This document shows positions 48,518-59,123 of a stretch of 64,000 nt of DNA, piece by piece. Positions within the stretch are counted from its first letter, which is position 1. The number at the start of each line of letters is the position of its first letter. The translations under genes and the position numbers were made by a program. This DNA comes from Sipunculus nudus (taxonomy: Eukaryota; Annelida; Sipuncula; Golfingiida; Sipunculidae). The stretch covers positions 46,514,714-46,578,713 of the forward strand of contig CM049320.1 of NCBI GenBank assembly GCA_026874595.1, given 5' to 3'. The notes under the pieces were generated by a model. It ran no database searches, had not been told where the DNA came from, and saw nothing but the letters and a program-made list of their open reading frames with translations.

Positions 48518-49940
48518 GTGGACTACTCAGAATGTGGGAAATCTGTGGTACCGTTACCTAGTGTGACGCGTAAGCAAGATCCTGACCATGTTCAGATTTG
48601 TAAACAACTCCCAGCTCAAAAGCTGAGGAAATCTCCTTGCTTATCAACCGGTATGAATCAATATTTACTGATGTACCAAAGCAAACTCATATCATTGAGT
48701 GTGTTGTGCGAACTACTACTGGTCAACCTGTGGGATAAAAGCCTTATCCAGTCCCACATGCTTTAAGAGACACCATGAGCAAAGAAATACAAAACATGCT
48801 GTCCTTAGGTATTATTGAGAGATCAAACTCTAGTTTTACCAGTCCGGTTGTCATGATACGTAACAAGGATGATACGGTACGTTTCTGTATTGACTACCGT
48901 AAACTTAACCGTACCCTTTTGTTTGATCCAGAGCCTATGCCAAATCCCGAAAATCTTTTTGCTGAGTTGGGCGAGAGTACCTATTTCTCAAAACTGGATT
49001 TAACAAAAAGCTACCGGCAAATACCCATGTCAGAGAGTTCTAAAGAATTAACAGCCTTTGTCACTCCTGAAGCACTATATCAATTTCGCTTCATGCCATT
49101 TGGTCTTGTAGTGGCTGGAGCTGTGTTTACAAGAATGATGAGAAAACTTGTTGATGGCATGATCGGGGTATGCTGTTATATTGATGATATTCTTTGTCAT
49201 ACAGTTACCTGGTCAGAACATTTAGTCCTTTAAGAGAAAGTGTTTAAGATCCTTCAAGACACCAATTTAGCAGCAAAAACCGCAAAAGGATGTTTTGGGT
49301 TCACTGACCTCGGGTTTTTGGGTCACCGGGTCAGTAAAGTTCACCTTGCTACTGATGACACACTATTAGACAAAGTGAGCAAAAGTGAGCGACCTACCAC
49401 CAAGGAAGAAGTGAGATCCTTTCTAGGTCTCACTGGATACTACAGGATATTCATTCCTCATTATGCGGAAATCGCGGTGCCTTTAACCGATCTGGCCCGA
49501 AAAGGTCAAAGCAATAAGGTCGCATGGGGTGAGGCCAAGGAACGATCATTCCGCATATTGAAATCCATGCTAGTAAAACTACCTATTTTACAGACAAAGG
49601 TATTGGAAGCATCCTGTTGCAGGAATCCGATGGCATCATATGTCCAATTGCGTATGCAAGCCGGAAATTGAAAGAATGGGAACGCAACTACTCTGTAAAA
49701 GAGAGAGAAGCTATGTCTATCATATGGGCAATAGCTAGGTTTGATGTGTATCTGTTTGGGAAGGAGTTCTGTATTCAAACAGATCATAAGCCATTAACCT
49801 ACGTCAGTCAAGCCAAGTGTATCAACAAGCGCATCATGCGTTGGGCTATGATGCTCCAGGAATGCAAAGTCAGGGTACAAGCAATACCGGGTAAAGAAAA
49901 TCATGGACCCGACTTCTTAAGTAGAATCCACATGATTTAA
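48518..49940 (+). pseudogene. pol: Reverse transcriptase and RNase H, downstream of integrase
   Basis: Lead-in sequence (48,518-48,770) is frame-broken. The RT core (48,775-49,233) has RFCIDYRKLNR, SKLDLTKSYRQIPM, RFMPFGL and catalytic YIDD at residues 135-138. One in-frame stop at 49,231 separates the connection domain (FLGHRVSK, RSFLGLTGYYRIFIPHYAEI). After a shift near 49,610 the RNase H-like part shows IAYASRKLKEWERNYSVKE and FCIQTDHKPLTY and ends at PGKENHGPDFLSR. This domain order places RNase H last, just before the 3' LTR. Confidence 0.9.
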
Positions 49941-50797
49941 GTTGTAGCTGCTAAGATTAGCTGAGTATTTTTTTATTCTGTAGGCAAGTTGTTTTCGTTG
50001 CATTGGAGATCACTGTACAAACTCAGGAGAGTGCATCAGTATACCACTACGCTCCTTTTGTTATGGGTTACATATAAGACTGTTTGAACATTTGTTTTAT
50101 TTTTTGTTTGAACAGAGTTTTTGATCGCACCAACTCTCATTCTGGGGATAAACAGATCCAAAATGAAAATGCCCGCATTTTTCTTTGATGGCGGAGTGAT
50201 GTCACACAGATCCCCTAAGATATAATTTTTTGTGTATATATAGTCATCCATTTATTTTATGTGTGACAATGTAGAGTGTGAGACACAGCCAGTTGTTTTG
50301 GGTCCCATGTAGTTGTTTTGTACCCATTATGACCACACTGGTAACAATGATCTGTGTCCAGTGAGGTGTAACAAACACCCCTACGTTGTCCTTGTGTCCA
50401 AGGCCTATAACAATACCCCTGAAACAAGTATAGGGCTGTCATAATGTCACTGGTTCTGCTCAGTGTGCTAAGAATTGTTGTCAAGGCTCTTTTTAACAAG
50501 AATAAGGCAGTTGGCCAGCAGCTCTGCTAGAGGAAACATGGACCTCTCTATACTTAAACTGTAAGAGTCCTGAGGGCTACACAACATGCCTGTTACTATA
50601 TGCTACACTGAATCAAGACCAAGAGCTGTGGTTTTTTTGTATGGTCAACTATAGACTTTTAAATGCACACCAAACCATTGTATGAACTGTGCCACACTCA
50701 GAATGCTGATATCATGCATTAAAAGACTGTTTCCAGTGGGTAGAGGTTTTGTGGAGACCGAGAGGTACCGGCAGTGCACGGACACCACCTAGAAGTA

Positions 50798-51686
50798 CCG
50801 TCGCGACTTGACATTCCGACCCTTAACAATCCGGAAACCTTGCAATCCGACGGTATTTTGCAATAAAAGAACGGGACCCATAGAAATTAGCCTTGACAAA
50901 CCGACAGCCTTGGATTCCGACTCCGACGTGACATTTCCCGACACAAACAAGGATACCGACGTATTTTCTGACTTGACAATCCAGCTGGTATATTGTCCTT
51001 TGATGTCAGTCGTCGGGCTTGTGCACGCAGCACCCTGATCAATTAGGCGTGAAATGCAGCGATGCGTATTGTTCTAACTGTACACGATAACCCATTATTG
51101 AGTCAATTTGGTTCACTAATTAAGTCAGTTTACATCCGTATGTGGCACACATGAACCTCTCGGTGTGTGGAATGCGCGGAGGTGGAGAACGGTGCTGGGG
51201 ACCTTTTCCAGGCACTCAACAGCGAAGACCACGTGACCGCGGAGCGATACCTCGTATTAGACAACATGGAGCCCACGGAAGCAATGCCGACGGCCGCTAT
51301 TAATGTGTCAATGGTCAAAGAAGACGGAGGCGACAGTGACAGCGAGTCTGAGGGAGATGCTGGTTCAAATATATACATTTAGTTAATGTTTGTTCAAAAA
51401 TATAAGCAGATCTCATAATTGAAGAATCTGCATAGGTCGTCAATCTTGACGAGCGTAGTATATATAGACACGTATATAAGAAATAACATAACATTAATCA
51501 TAACAATATCATATACGTAGTTTATTATAACAAAATACTTAATGAATTAAAACAAGTCCTCCAAACATTTAGGTCACATTGTATCTTTACCCTCCGTCAC
51601 CTTTATTGATTTGACAGTCCGACAGCCTTGCAATCCGACGTAAATTAGCGTATTACATTTAGTGTCGGATTATCAAGTCACGACTG
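50798..51686 (+). mobile_element. pogo/Tigger-like DNA transposon inserted in the 3' LTR
   Basis: Inverted termini of about 24 bp (left end CCGTCGCGACTTGACATTCC; right end the complement of CAGTCGTGACTTGATAATCC) are flanked by TA at 50796-50797 and 51687-51688. The 5' LTR retains the empty site AGAAGTACCGAGAATGG, which proves the boundaries and TA duplication. Subterminal TTGACAATCCGAC-like motifs are repeated several times near both ends. At 889 bp it is an internally deleted copy. Confidence 0.85.
51167..51382 (+). pseudogene. Possible acidic C-terminal remnant of a transposase
   Basis: This 71-codon open frame lies in the middle of the 889-bp transposon and ends in KEDGGDSDSESEGDAG. Acidic tails are common in pogo/Tigger/CENP-B-like transposases, and the position fits, but no catalytic DDE motif remains. 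It could be a chance frame. Confidence 0.35.
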
Positions 51687-51799
51687 TACCGAGAATGGTG
51701 GACTTCAGACTGTGACTCTATGATACTTCTTACATGAAAGGTGAGCCATTGTACAGTTGTTCTTGGTACCCAAAAGCAGAACTGACTTTATGGTAGCCC

Positions 51800-51852
<53 letters not shown>

Positions 51853-52151
51853 AAACAGTACTATCATTATTATCTGCTGAAATACTGTTATACTTGATAC
51901 AAAAATCCTAAGATATGTAGGAGGAGACACGTTATTCCATTTGGGACCCTATGAAATGACCATTCTTTAATACCTTGTTTTATCTCTATCGAAATACTGG
52001 CTCTGTTACTCCTATATTTTGGAGTTATCTCTTTTCTTTGAGCTGACACAGTCCTACGTTATTTTACAGAAGGAGCCTTATGGTATTGGGTATACCTCCA
52101 CTGATGGGTTGCTTCCGGGAGAAGTTTCACTGGACTCCCTTTCTGCTTCTT

Positions 52152-53610
52152 CTGCTCATTGTATTTATGGCCTATAAGCAATCTTATGAGGTACAAGCAT
52201 CTCTCTGTTGCTACTTTTTAATTTTCGCTTCGGTGGACATTGGCCACTCGGTCTTGCCTCTCATGCTTAGGCAATTCACTGTAAAAAAACACACACACAG
52301 GCCAATTTATCATGCCATTTACGGCAAATTCAACAATTCCAATCTCTTAGGGCCTTTTCTGATCCGTACTGTCGTATATTGTGCTCTCTGACACTTAACA
52401 TGCACAATCACAAAATTCACATACCTTATCATGTCCAGGAATCTGTAACTTCTAGATCGGGTCCTCTTCATTCATCTTCGCTCTGCCTAATTTGATCTGC
52501 CTATCTACGTTGCTCCTGTAGAACTGTGAATCTACTTTGCTCATGTAGGACGCTGAATTTACAATTTTAAAAATTTCCGGTTCGAATCACTACCTGTGAA
52601 TAATTTGATTTGCAGGCAGGCACAGCTCGCCATTGTAATAGAAAACAACACAGAAATTTAAGTTTAACATCAGTAGATCAAAAACCTGTCCGAATTTAGA
52701 TTGCTTATTACTCACATGCCAAAACAGTATACTGTCAGTCAGTGCATAGGATGTACGCTTACTACAGATACGGAGGGTATGCTTCGGGTATACGCTTTAC
52801 TAAAGATCTGAAATGTGGCCTGTTACTCTCTTCACCATTGGCTTCATAGTTTTATTTCCTTAAACATACGTAGGGACCCCAGCTGCTCCCTAAGGGACTT
52901 ACCTGCGGGCCCTGGAGGTCTGGCCCCGCTTACTCGTGACTGAATCCTATGCCCTTCCCCTTTACTGGCTGTGATTCATTATCAGGGCATTGATGGTTGA
53001 GGCCACCAGTATTGTAGGGGTGAGGGGTTTTCTATTAGGAGTTTATGGAATATCCTACAAGTCGTCTCTCAAGGCCAAGTGCTAGCACTGTCAGAAACTC
53101 TACAGCTTCTTGAAGTCCGCAAAATCAAACTTGCTCAAAAATTTGGAGGTAAGCTTTCACAATTTATGTCTTTCATATTCACTCAGGGGCTTCGTTGGTA
53201 GCTTATTATTTGGAAGAGAAATACCGCCATTGTATTGGAATGTAGGACGTTTCGGACATGGACGTTCTGGACTAGGACATTCCGGACTAGGACGTTTCGG
53301 ACATGCCATTTAGCAAGGGAGGACGTTTCGGACATATAAATATTATAACCAGAAAATGACCTTTTGTTATTATAATTTTATCAATGTACCCATATATTTA
53401 ATGATATAATATTCATTTGCCTCAAAATATTGTGATTAATTGGGGGGTCATTTTGTGGTATTTGTATGCAAAACGATACAGTATTTTTCCAGGCAGTTTT
53501 TGTGTCCGAAACGCCAGGCCATGTTTCGGAAATGTTCGGTTTTATGAAATGCACAAATGATGTATACTTTCGAAATAACAAATGCAGTGGCATGGACTAA
53601 AGGGAATAGA
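52152..53610. other. No supported gene; minisatellite near the end
   Basis: This sequence between the truncated LTR and the next transposon shows no clear gene. An open stretch ending at a GTAAGC (53149) is only a weak exon candidate. Confidence 0.5.
53245..53334 (+). repeat. GGACGTTTCGGACA minisatellite
   Basis: The motif occurs exactly at 53245, 53290 and 53321 with variants between (GGACGTTCTGGAC, GGACATTCCGGAC). An inverted partner, TGTCCGAAACGC, lies at 53503-53514. Confidence 0.75.
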
Positions 53611-53965
53611 CAGTAGAACGCCTGCTAACGGCCACGCCTCAATAACGGCCATTACGTCTATAACGGTCAGATTTTCCGGTCCCGAATTTTCGACCGTTAT
53701 ATTTCATAATCATATTGTTGTCAATTACGGTCACTCATCTATTCTGTATTACGGCTAGGTCTCTCGGTCCCGTAGGCCGGGAAACGCCTCAATTACGGTC
53801 AGGGGAAGGTAAATACTCGACTGTGACTGAGTTGTTTGACACGTAGCCAGCGTCGTACTACCCCACTCAGCCTCATGAGTATGCACAATAGGAAGGTATG
53901 TGTTCCCACCTGCGTGTATGTTTGGGAATCAGTCTCGCGAGCCGGATCTTAAGCAGGGTGTTTGT

Positions 53966-53992
53966 CATAATCATCGGGTCTCGATGATTATG
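53966..53992. other. Perfect 11-bp stem-loop
   Basis: CATAATCATCG and CGATGATTATG pair perfectly around a 5-base loop GGTCT. It lies inside the pogo-like transposon. Confidence 0.85.
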
Positions 53993-54167
53993 TTATCAGA
54001 AAATTTTTAGGCAAACTGTTAATGTCCTTGTGAACACGTACATCAAACGAAAACAGTACGGAAAACATCGCACAATTTACTCATACATGAATAATTAAGA
54101 ATGCAAAATAAACAATGTAACATGCATGACATGTTACGCATGTTCTGTCCTTATCACTTTGACCATT

Positions 54168-54269
54168 ATGGCTACCAAGAATTTGGAATTCGCCTATCAA
54201 GATGAAATTGTTAACTCGGAAGTGTGTAACAAACAGTCTTCCATAACTGCTTTCTTTAACCAGAATTAA
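54168..54269 (+). pseudogene. C-terminal transposase remnant with PIP-box-like motif
   Basis: A 33-codon frame ends KQSSITAFFNQN and then stop. QSSITAFF fits the PCNA-interacting motif Q-x-x-I-x-x-F-F (Q at codon 23), and pogo transposase is known to bind PCNA through such a C-terminal motif. It lies on the left side of the pogo-like element, where the rest of the transposase is absent. The short length makes chance possible, but motif, location at the very C-terminus and element type agree. Confidence 0.45.
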
Positions 54270-54628
54270 AGAGTGTATTCTGTAAATGTTCTGCTGATAC
54301 TTCCGTGCTAGTAGTATGCTTTATGGATACAAAGAGCTTCTCAACATGTGTACAAATATTATGGATATACAATGTGTTTGTAATTTAATTACAAACACTG
54401 TCTTTGTATATATTGTTGGTGATTGTTATAAATAGGGTTGACGTGATTGTAAATATTTTATTTTTTTATTGATAACAGTAATTATACTAATACCCTTTAT
54501 ATACGTTTATTTTGTTGATTGTAAAATAGATTTGAACTTGGTTTCGTGTTACATTTTAACCCCCTATCCTGGTCAAGTCCGGTATTACGGCCACTCCTGT
54601 ATTACGGCCACTTTCATCCAGTCCCGAT

Positions 54629-54781
54629 TGTCACATACAACCCGCCAGACTCGTGAACTGTAACAATCTATTTAGTCCGGAAAGGGGGTCGGCAACTGTC
54701 CAGCAGGGCCAACCAAAACATACTCTCCACGCAACTTGCAATATCATGTAATAGTCTCTTATTTAGAATTACTCAGTGACA
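54629..54781 (-). repeat. 3' LTR of the Mag-like element
   Basis: It is 153 bp long with inverted ends TGTCAC and GTGACA, and lies next to the polypurine tract. Confidence 0.93.
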
Positions 54782-54796
54782 TCTTCCCCTTTGTTA
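54782..54796 (-). other. Polypurine tract
   Basis: On the minus strand, AACAAAGGGGAAGA sits directly before the 3' LTR, the position used to prime plus-strand DNA synthesis. Confidence 0.85.
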
Positions 54797-54971
54797 AGAT
54801 ATCTTTTGGACCGGTTGTCTGAAATAAAGTGTCATACTCTGCAATGAAATCATTAAAACAAACATGTTGCATTTAACCATAGATGAATCACTACGAGTCT
54901 CTTACTAGTATTGAAAGCTGAATTAACCAGCCTTCTATGAAAATAAACTTTCACCTTAACTATTACTGTAA

Positions 54972-56330
54972 TCACTTAGTCCATTGCATAATCATTATGC
55001 CACACAGGTTTTGTTTGTTTTCTGGTACTTTTTCGCGGCGCTGGAATAGGTTTTGTTTGCACGCACGCGGTTCTTGGTTGTCATGTTGTGTTGGAGGTGA
55101 TAATGGGGAGTCATCTCTGGGATGATCTGGTGTCTTATCCGTCGTTCTTTCCTCAGGGTGGTGGTCATCAGTATCACTGACAGGGTGCTGAAACTGAACT
55201 TGATCAGGAGATGGATTTAATAATATCTTGTTCCTCCTGTACGTTTGACCACACTCTGTAGTGACGTAGTATGATCTGGGTGTATCATGTACTCCAGTAA
55301 TAACAGCTGGCGTCCATGTTTTATCCAACTGTACTGTTACACTATCACCCCAGTGCGGAGTTTTAGTAGGTCTCGCGTGTTGGTCATAGTAGTATTTCTG
55401 CTTCGTCTGTCGATTTTGCAAATGAGATTTTGCCGAATCAACAACCTTTGGCTCCAGGGACTGATCGGAGCACGGTAACTTGTCATTTAAATGTCGACTC
55501 ATGAGCAACTGAGCAGGCGAGTAAGATAGTCCACATATCGGAGTCTTCCGATATTCAAGAAGAGCGAAATGCGGTTCCTTGCCTTCATGATAAGCTTTCT
55601 TTAACAGAGTTTTCATGATGTTGACCAAATCGTTCACTCTGTCCGTTTGATTGTGCGTAAGTAGGGGAACTAGTAACCCCATTGTTGAGCGAATTCTTTG
55701 AAAGTATAACTACCGAAGGGCATATTGTCACTCACCAAAACATCAGGAATGCCGTGTCTGGCAAATATAGGTTTTAGAGCGTTGATTACTCCCTTCGCTG
55801 TTTTGCTATTCAACTTGGTTATCTCAGGATACTTTGAAAAATAATCAACTACAACCAAATATGCTTTCCCTTGAAAGTCAAACAGATCCGCCCCAAGTTT
55901 ACACCATGGGCGTTGTGGTATGCTATGCGATATCAGCGGTTCTTTATAGTTCGATCGCTGGTACTTGGCACATGTGGCACAGCGTTCAACGAACTTTATG
56001 ATGTCTTTGTACATGTTAGGCCAGTACATGATATCTCGTGCACGATTTTTACATTTCTCTATTCCAAGGTGACCTTCGTGCAGTTTGACAAGTATGTCCT
56101 CTTTCTCAGATTCAGGAATTATCAGTCTTTCTCCTACAAACAGTAGCCCGTTTTCCTCATGGATCTGATCGCGTAAATTCCAATATGGTTGAAGATCATG
56201 AGGAACTGAGGATTTGTGCTTTGGCCACCCACAAGATACATAGGTTTGCATTTTACAAAGGTCTTTGTCTAGTTTGGTCGCTGCACGAATTTGTTCGAGC
56301 CTCGTTGGTGTCGCCGGATGTGGCTGTGAC
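54972..56330 (-). pseudogene. pol: Integrase of the Mag-like element
   Basis: The first open part (to 55,670) has the HHCC zinc domain (KLHEGHLGIEKC ... ERCATCAKYQ) and the first two catalytic Asp regions (GADLFDFQGKAY, VLVSDNMPFGS). A frameshift near 55,680 leads to the second part (55,682-54,972) with YRKTPICGLSYSPAQLLMSR and a WGDSV...PAVITGVHDTPRSYYV C-terminal domain. Where the third catalytic residue is expected (VENAVK in relatives) this copy reads VNDLVNIMK, so the Glu appears lost. Frame break and missing Glu both argue against activity. Confidence 0.88.
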
Positions 56331-57692
56331 CTCATGAATGCGCATGTCAGTGCCAATTGAGTCACAAGCTGGTTTGTCTGATACGTGCGCTCGCGATAGC
56401 GTATCAGCAATATACATTTTGGATCCTGGTACATATTGAATACAGAGCTGATATTTCATGAGCTTTAGGAGCATCAATTGGATCCTGGGGGTAGCACTAT
56501 AAAGCGGTTTCCGAAATATGGCCTCCAGGGGGCGATGATCACTCTGCACTTCAACTTGAGAACCATATATGTATTGGTGGAACTTTTCTGCGGCAAACAC
56601 AATTGCTAGTAGTTCCTTCTCTATTTGCGCATATCTGGTTTCGGTATCGGTTAACGAGCGAGATGCGTACGCGATTGGTTGCCCGGCCTGTATTAAACAT
56701 GCACCGAGACCTGTGGATGATGCATCTGCCTGAATTGTCAGCGGACTTTCCGGATTATACAACCGGAGAACAGGCTTACTACTGAGCACTCGTTTTATGT
56801 GATCCATCGCTGCCTCGTGTTCGGATTCCCATGTCCACGGTGTGTCAGCTTTCAACAACTGTCGCAGGGGGCTGATGATGGATGATTTGTTTGGAATAAA
56901 TGGAGACAAGAAATTCAACATTCCCACTAGGCGTTGAACTGACTGCTTGTCAGTAGGATTTGGCATGTCTAGTATAGCCTGTATTTTCGCGCTATCAGGC
57001 TTAAGTCCATCTGCACCGAGTCGCACTCCCATATACAACACTTCCGACTTTTTGAGTTGCATCTTGTGGCGATTGAATTTAATGTTGTGCCTTCTTGCAC
57101 GCTCAAGAACGTTATAAAAAATCTGGTCATGATGCGCCTCATCTTTAGCTGCTATGAGCATGTCATCAGCTACGACGTACACTCCCTCTATATCTCCAAA
57201 TATCTGGAATGTTTTCTTTTGTTGTATCTCGCCGGCACTCGAGATACCAAACGGCATCCGTTTTAAACAGAATCTGCCAAATGCTGTGTGAAACGTACAC
57301 AGTGCAGCGCTATCAGAGTCAAGTTCTACCTGCCAGAAGGCGTCTTTCTGGTCCAAGATTGAGAAAAGCTTGCATCCGCTTAGCTTGCTAACTATATCAT
57401 CAAGCGTTGGTGTCTGGAAATGTTCACGACGAATTGATTTGTTCAGTTGCTTAGGATCTAAGCATAATCTCAAAGAGCCGTCTCGCTTCTCTGTGATGAC
57501 GAGATTATTTACCCAGTCAGTGGGTTTGTTAATAGGCTCAATGATCCCTAACTCACACATTTCGTTGAGTTTAACACGAAGCGGTTCGTACAGTTTGTGA
57601 GGTACCCGTCTTGGAGGTTGAATTGTCGGCTGAGCATCAGCACTTAGTTGAATGTGACATTGCCCGGGATACTTGCCAAGTCCTTCAAACAC
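56253..57692 (-). pseudogene. pol: Reverse transcriptase and RNase H of the Mag-like element
   Basis: This 479-codon open frame has RLCLDPKQLNK, FSILDQKDAFWQVELD (first catalytic Asp at 114), KRMPFGISSAGE, and VVADDMLIAA with the catalytic Asp pair at 176-177. RNase H follows with IQADASSTGLGACL (D323), QIEKELLAIVFA (E360) and VQSDHRPLE (D385). It ends at a VPGSKMYIADTLSRAH tether, and the frame is lost near 56,330 before the integrase. The core itself is the best-preserved enzyme frame in the window. The upstream protease frame is separated by a stop and a frame change. Confidence 0.93.
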
Positions 57693-57693
57693 A

Positions 57694-57962
57694 TCATTTA
57701 CTGAGAATATCGTCAGTTGACAAACTCTGGCAATCTATAGTGTGTAGTTCTGCGGTAGCATTTGCTCCAGACTGAAGTAATCCTAATTTTATTGAAGTGT
57801 CAAGACCTAAGATTGGTGGAGATTTTTTCTTTGTCACGAAAACTTTGGTTGTCTGACTGGTATTCCCGATTTTTATCGTTATCTGGGCACATCCTGCATG
57901 CTCTACCATGTGTCACCAAATGCTCTCAGAAGGACGTTTGAGGGCTGCAGCTCTGGGCGGTT
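57694..57962 (-). pseudogene. pol: C-terminal half of the protease
   Basis: The 71-codon frame 57,909-57,694 ends the retropepsin begun in the gag frame and contains PPILGLDTSIKLGLL, the conserved ILG region. It is out of frame with both neighbours. Confidence 0.75.
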
Positions 57963-58949
57963 TCATATGCGTTTCCATGTTTTCCATGGTATTGTGTTAA
58001 CTTCCGCTCCGCTATCAACTTCCATGCGAATCTTATTATCACAAATTTTCACAGTTTCAAACCATGCTTTTTTATCTGCAGCTACTGTCTCTATTGATTT
58101 GATAGTGAGTGGACACAAAAAGAATTCATCCTCTGAGCTGTTATCATCCGATTCGGCGGAGACATGTACCTGGCTGGGTCTGGGATTACGCGTTCTACAA
58201 CACCTGGCGAAGTGATTTGGCCTTGAAAATTTTCTACACGTCTTGCCGTATGCAGGGCAGTCTCTCGGTGTGTTAGTCTCGTGATTACGGCCACAACGAG
58301 CACACCTGTTTGACTGAGCTGATGCTGTGTTTTGATCTCTGGTATTGGGTACAACATTACGTCTGGACCTGCGTAGTGCATTGACAGTTCTCTGACTTTG
58401 AGGGTTACACTGTGGCACTATGGTCTGCATTTCTCTATGAGTAATTTCTGAAGCTTTACATATGTCAACAGCTTTTACAAGCGTAAGGTCCTTCTCAAGT
58501 AAAATTCTCTTTTTAAGTGCTCTCTCAGTTATGCTGAATACAATTTTATCTCTAATCATGTTATCACATTCAAGAAACTCGCACTTACTGCTCAGTGTTT
58601 TCAGTTGTGTCAGATAATCATCAAAGGGCTTCTGTTCTCCTCGTTTGTAGACCCAGAATTTGTATCTGTTAAACACTATCCTTTTCTCTCCGGTCAGTAC
58701 TGTTTCAAATTTTGCCAGAACGTGAGCGTAATTTGTTTTATCCTCATCCGCCGACCACTCGAACTGGTTGAATCTTGTCAAGGCTTCTGGCCCTAACGCA
58801 GTGAGTAACATACCAATTTTTACGTTGTCAGGTTTCTCGTGGGCTTCTTTTGCCGTCATATACAGTTCAAACATTTGTCGAAACCGTTCCCAACTGCCTG
58901 CAACGTCTCCATCGAACGAAAGTGGTCCTGGGGGTCGGAAATCTTCCAT
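57963..58949 (-). pseudogene. gag: gag and start of protease
   Basis: The ATG at 58,949 (MEDFRPPGPLSFDG) is 22 bases after the LTR and fits the lineage better than the ATG upstream, which lies in the primer-binding region. The protein has a helical capsid-like part (WERFRQMFELYMTAKE, LLTALGPEAL), then two Cys-His fingers (CARCGRNHE...C and CRKFSRPNHFARCC, in which the usual KC of the second finger reads KF, so one Cys is lost). At the end comes the protease active site VDSGAEVNTIP. A stop follows, with the rest of the protease in another frame. Confidence 0.87.
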
Positions 58950-58950
58950 T

Positions 58951-58970
58951 TTCGACTTCTGACACCACCA
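58951..58970 (-). other. Primer-binding site
   Basis: On the minus strand, TGGTGGTGTCAGAAGTCG starts directly after the 5' LTR; TGG pairs with the CCA end of a tRNA. The tRNA identity is not assigned. Confidence 0.75.
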
Positions 58971-59123
58971 TGTCACATACAACCCGCCAGACTCGTGAAC
59001 TGTAACAATCTATTTATTCCGGAAAGGGGGTCGGCAACTGTCCAGCAGGGCCAATCAAAACATACTCTCCACGCAACATGCAATATCACGTAATAGTCTC
59101 TTATTTAGAATTACTCTGTGGCA
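58971..59123 (-). repeat. 5' LTR of the Mag-like element
   Basis: It is 153 bp, equal in length to the other LTR, with six substitutions. Confidence 0.93.

Larger units (their letters stand above)
43573..52151 (+). mobile_element. Ty3/Gypsy-class LTR element with integrase before RT (Gmr1-like order)
   Basis: Direct repeats starting TGTCACACAGATCCC at 43573 and 50200 flank gag, protease, integrase, RT and RNase H in that order. The primer-binding position (TGG at 44929) follows the 5' LTR. Canonical Ty3/Gypsy elements place integrase last; integrase before RT is the Ty1/Copia order, known in Gypsy-type sequence from Gmr1-like elements. The integrase has a GPY/F-type tail and the RT follows it within one LTR pair, so simple nesting of two elements is unlikely. 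All coding parts carry shifts or stops. The 3' LTR contains an 889-bp transposon and lacks its last ~280 bp. Confidence 0.88.
50200..52151 (+). repeat. 3' LTR, interrupted and truncated
   Basis: It matches the 5' LTR from TGTCACACAGATCCC to CTGCTTCTT, apart from an 889-bp insert plus duplicated TA. The terminal ~280 bp present in the 5' LTR are missing here, so the right target duplication cannot be checked. Without the insert it is about 1,061 bp. Confidence 0.85.
54629..59123 (-). mobile_element. Full-length Mag-like Ty3/Gypsy element
   Basis: Two 153-bp LTRs (54629-54781 and 58971-59123) with TGTCAC/GTGACA-type ends bracket gag, protease, RT, RNase H and integrase in canonical order on the minus strand. 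CCGAT duplications lie at 54624-54628 and 59124-59128. The primer-binding site and polypurine tract are in place. The LTRs differ at 6 of 153 positions (about 96% identity), so the insertion is not very recent. Four frame breaks in pol make it defective. Very short LTRs and the gag and zinc-finger style fit the Mag lineage. Confidence 0.93.

Noticed and set aside
45819-49940. Two nested Gypsy elements as an explanation of the integrase-first order
   Set aside because: Only one LTR pair, one protease and one RT are present, and RT lead-in sequence follows the GPY/F tail directly without an LTR or target duplication between them.
52570-52590. GGTTCGAATC, a tRNA/SINE B-box look-alike
   Set aside because: No A-box at the right distance and no cloverleaf could be drawn.
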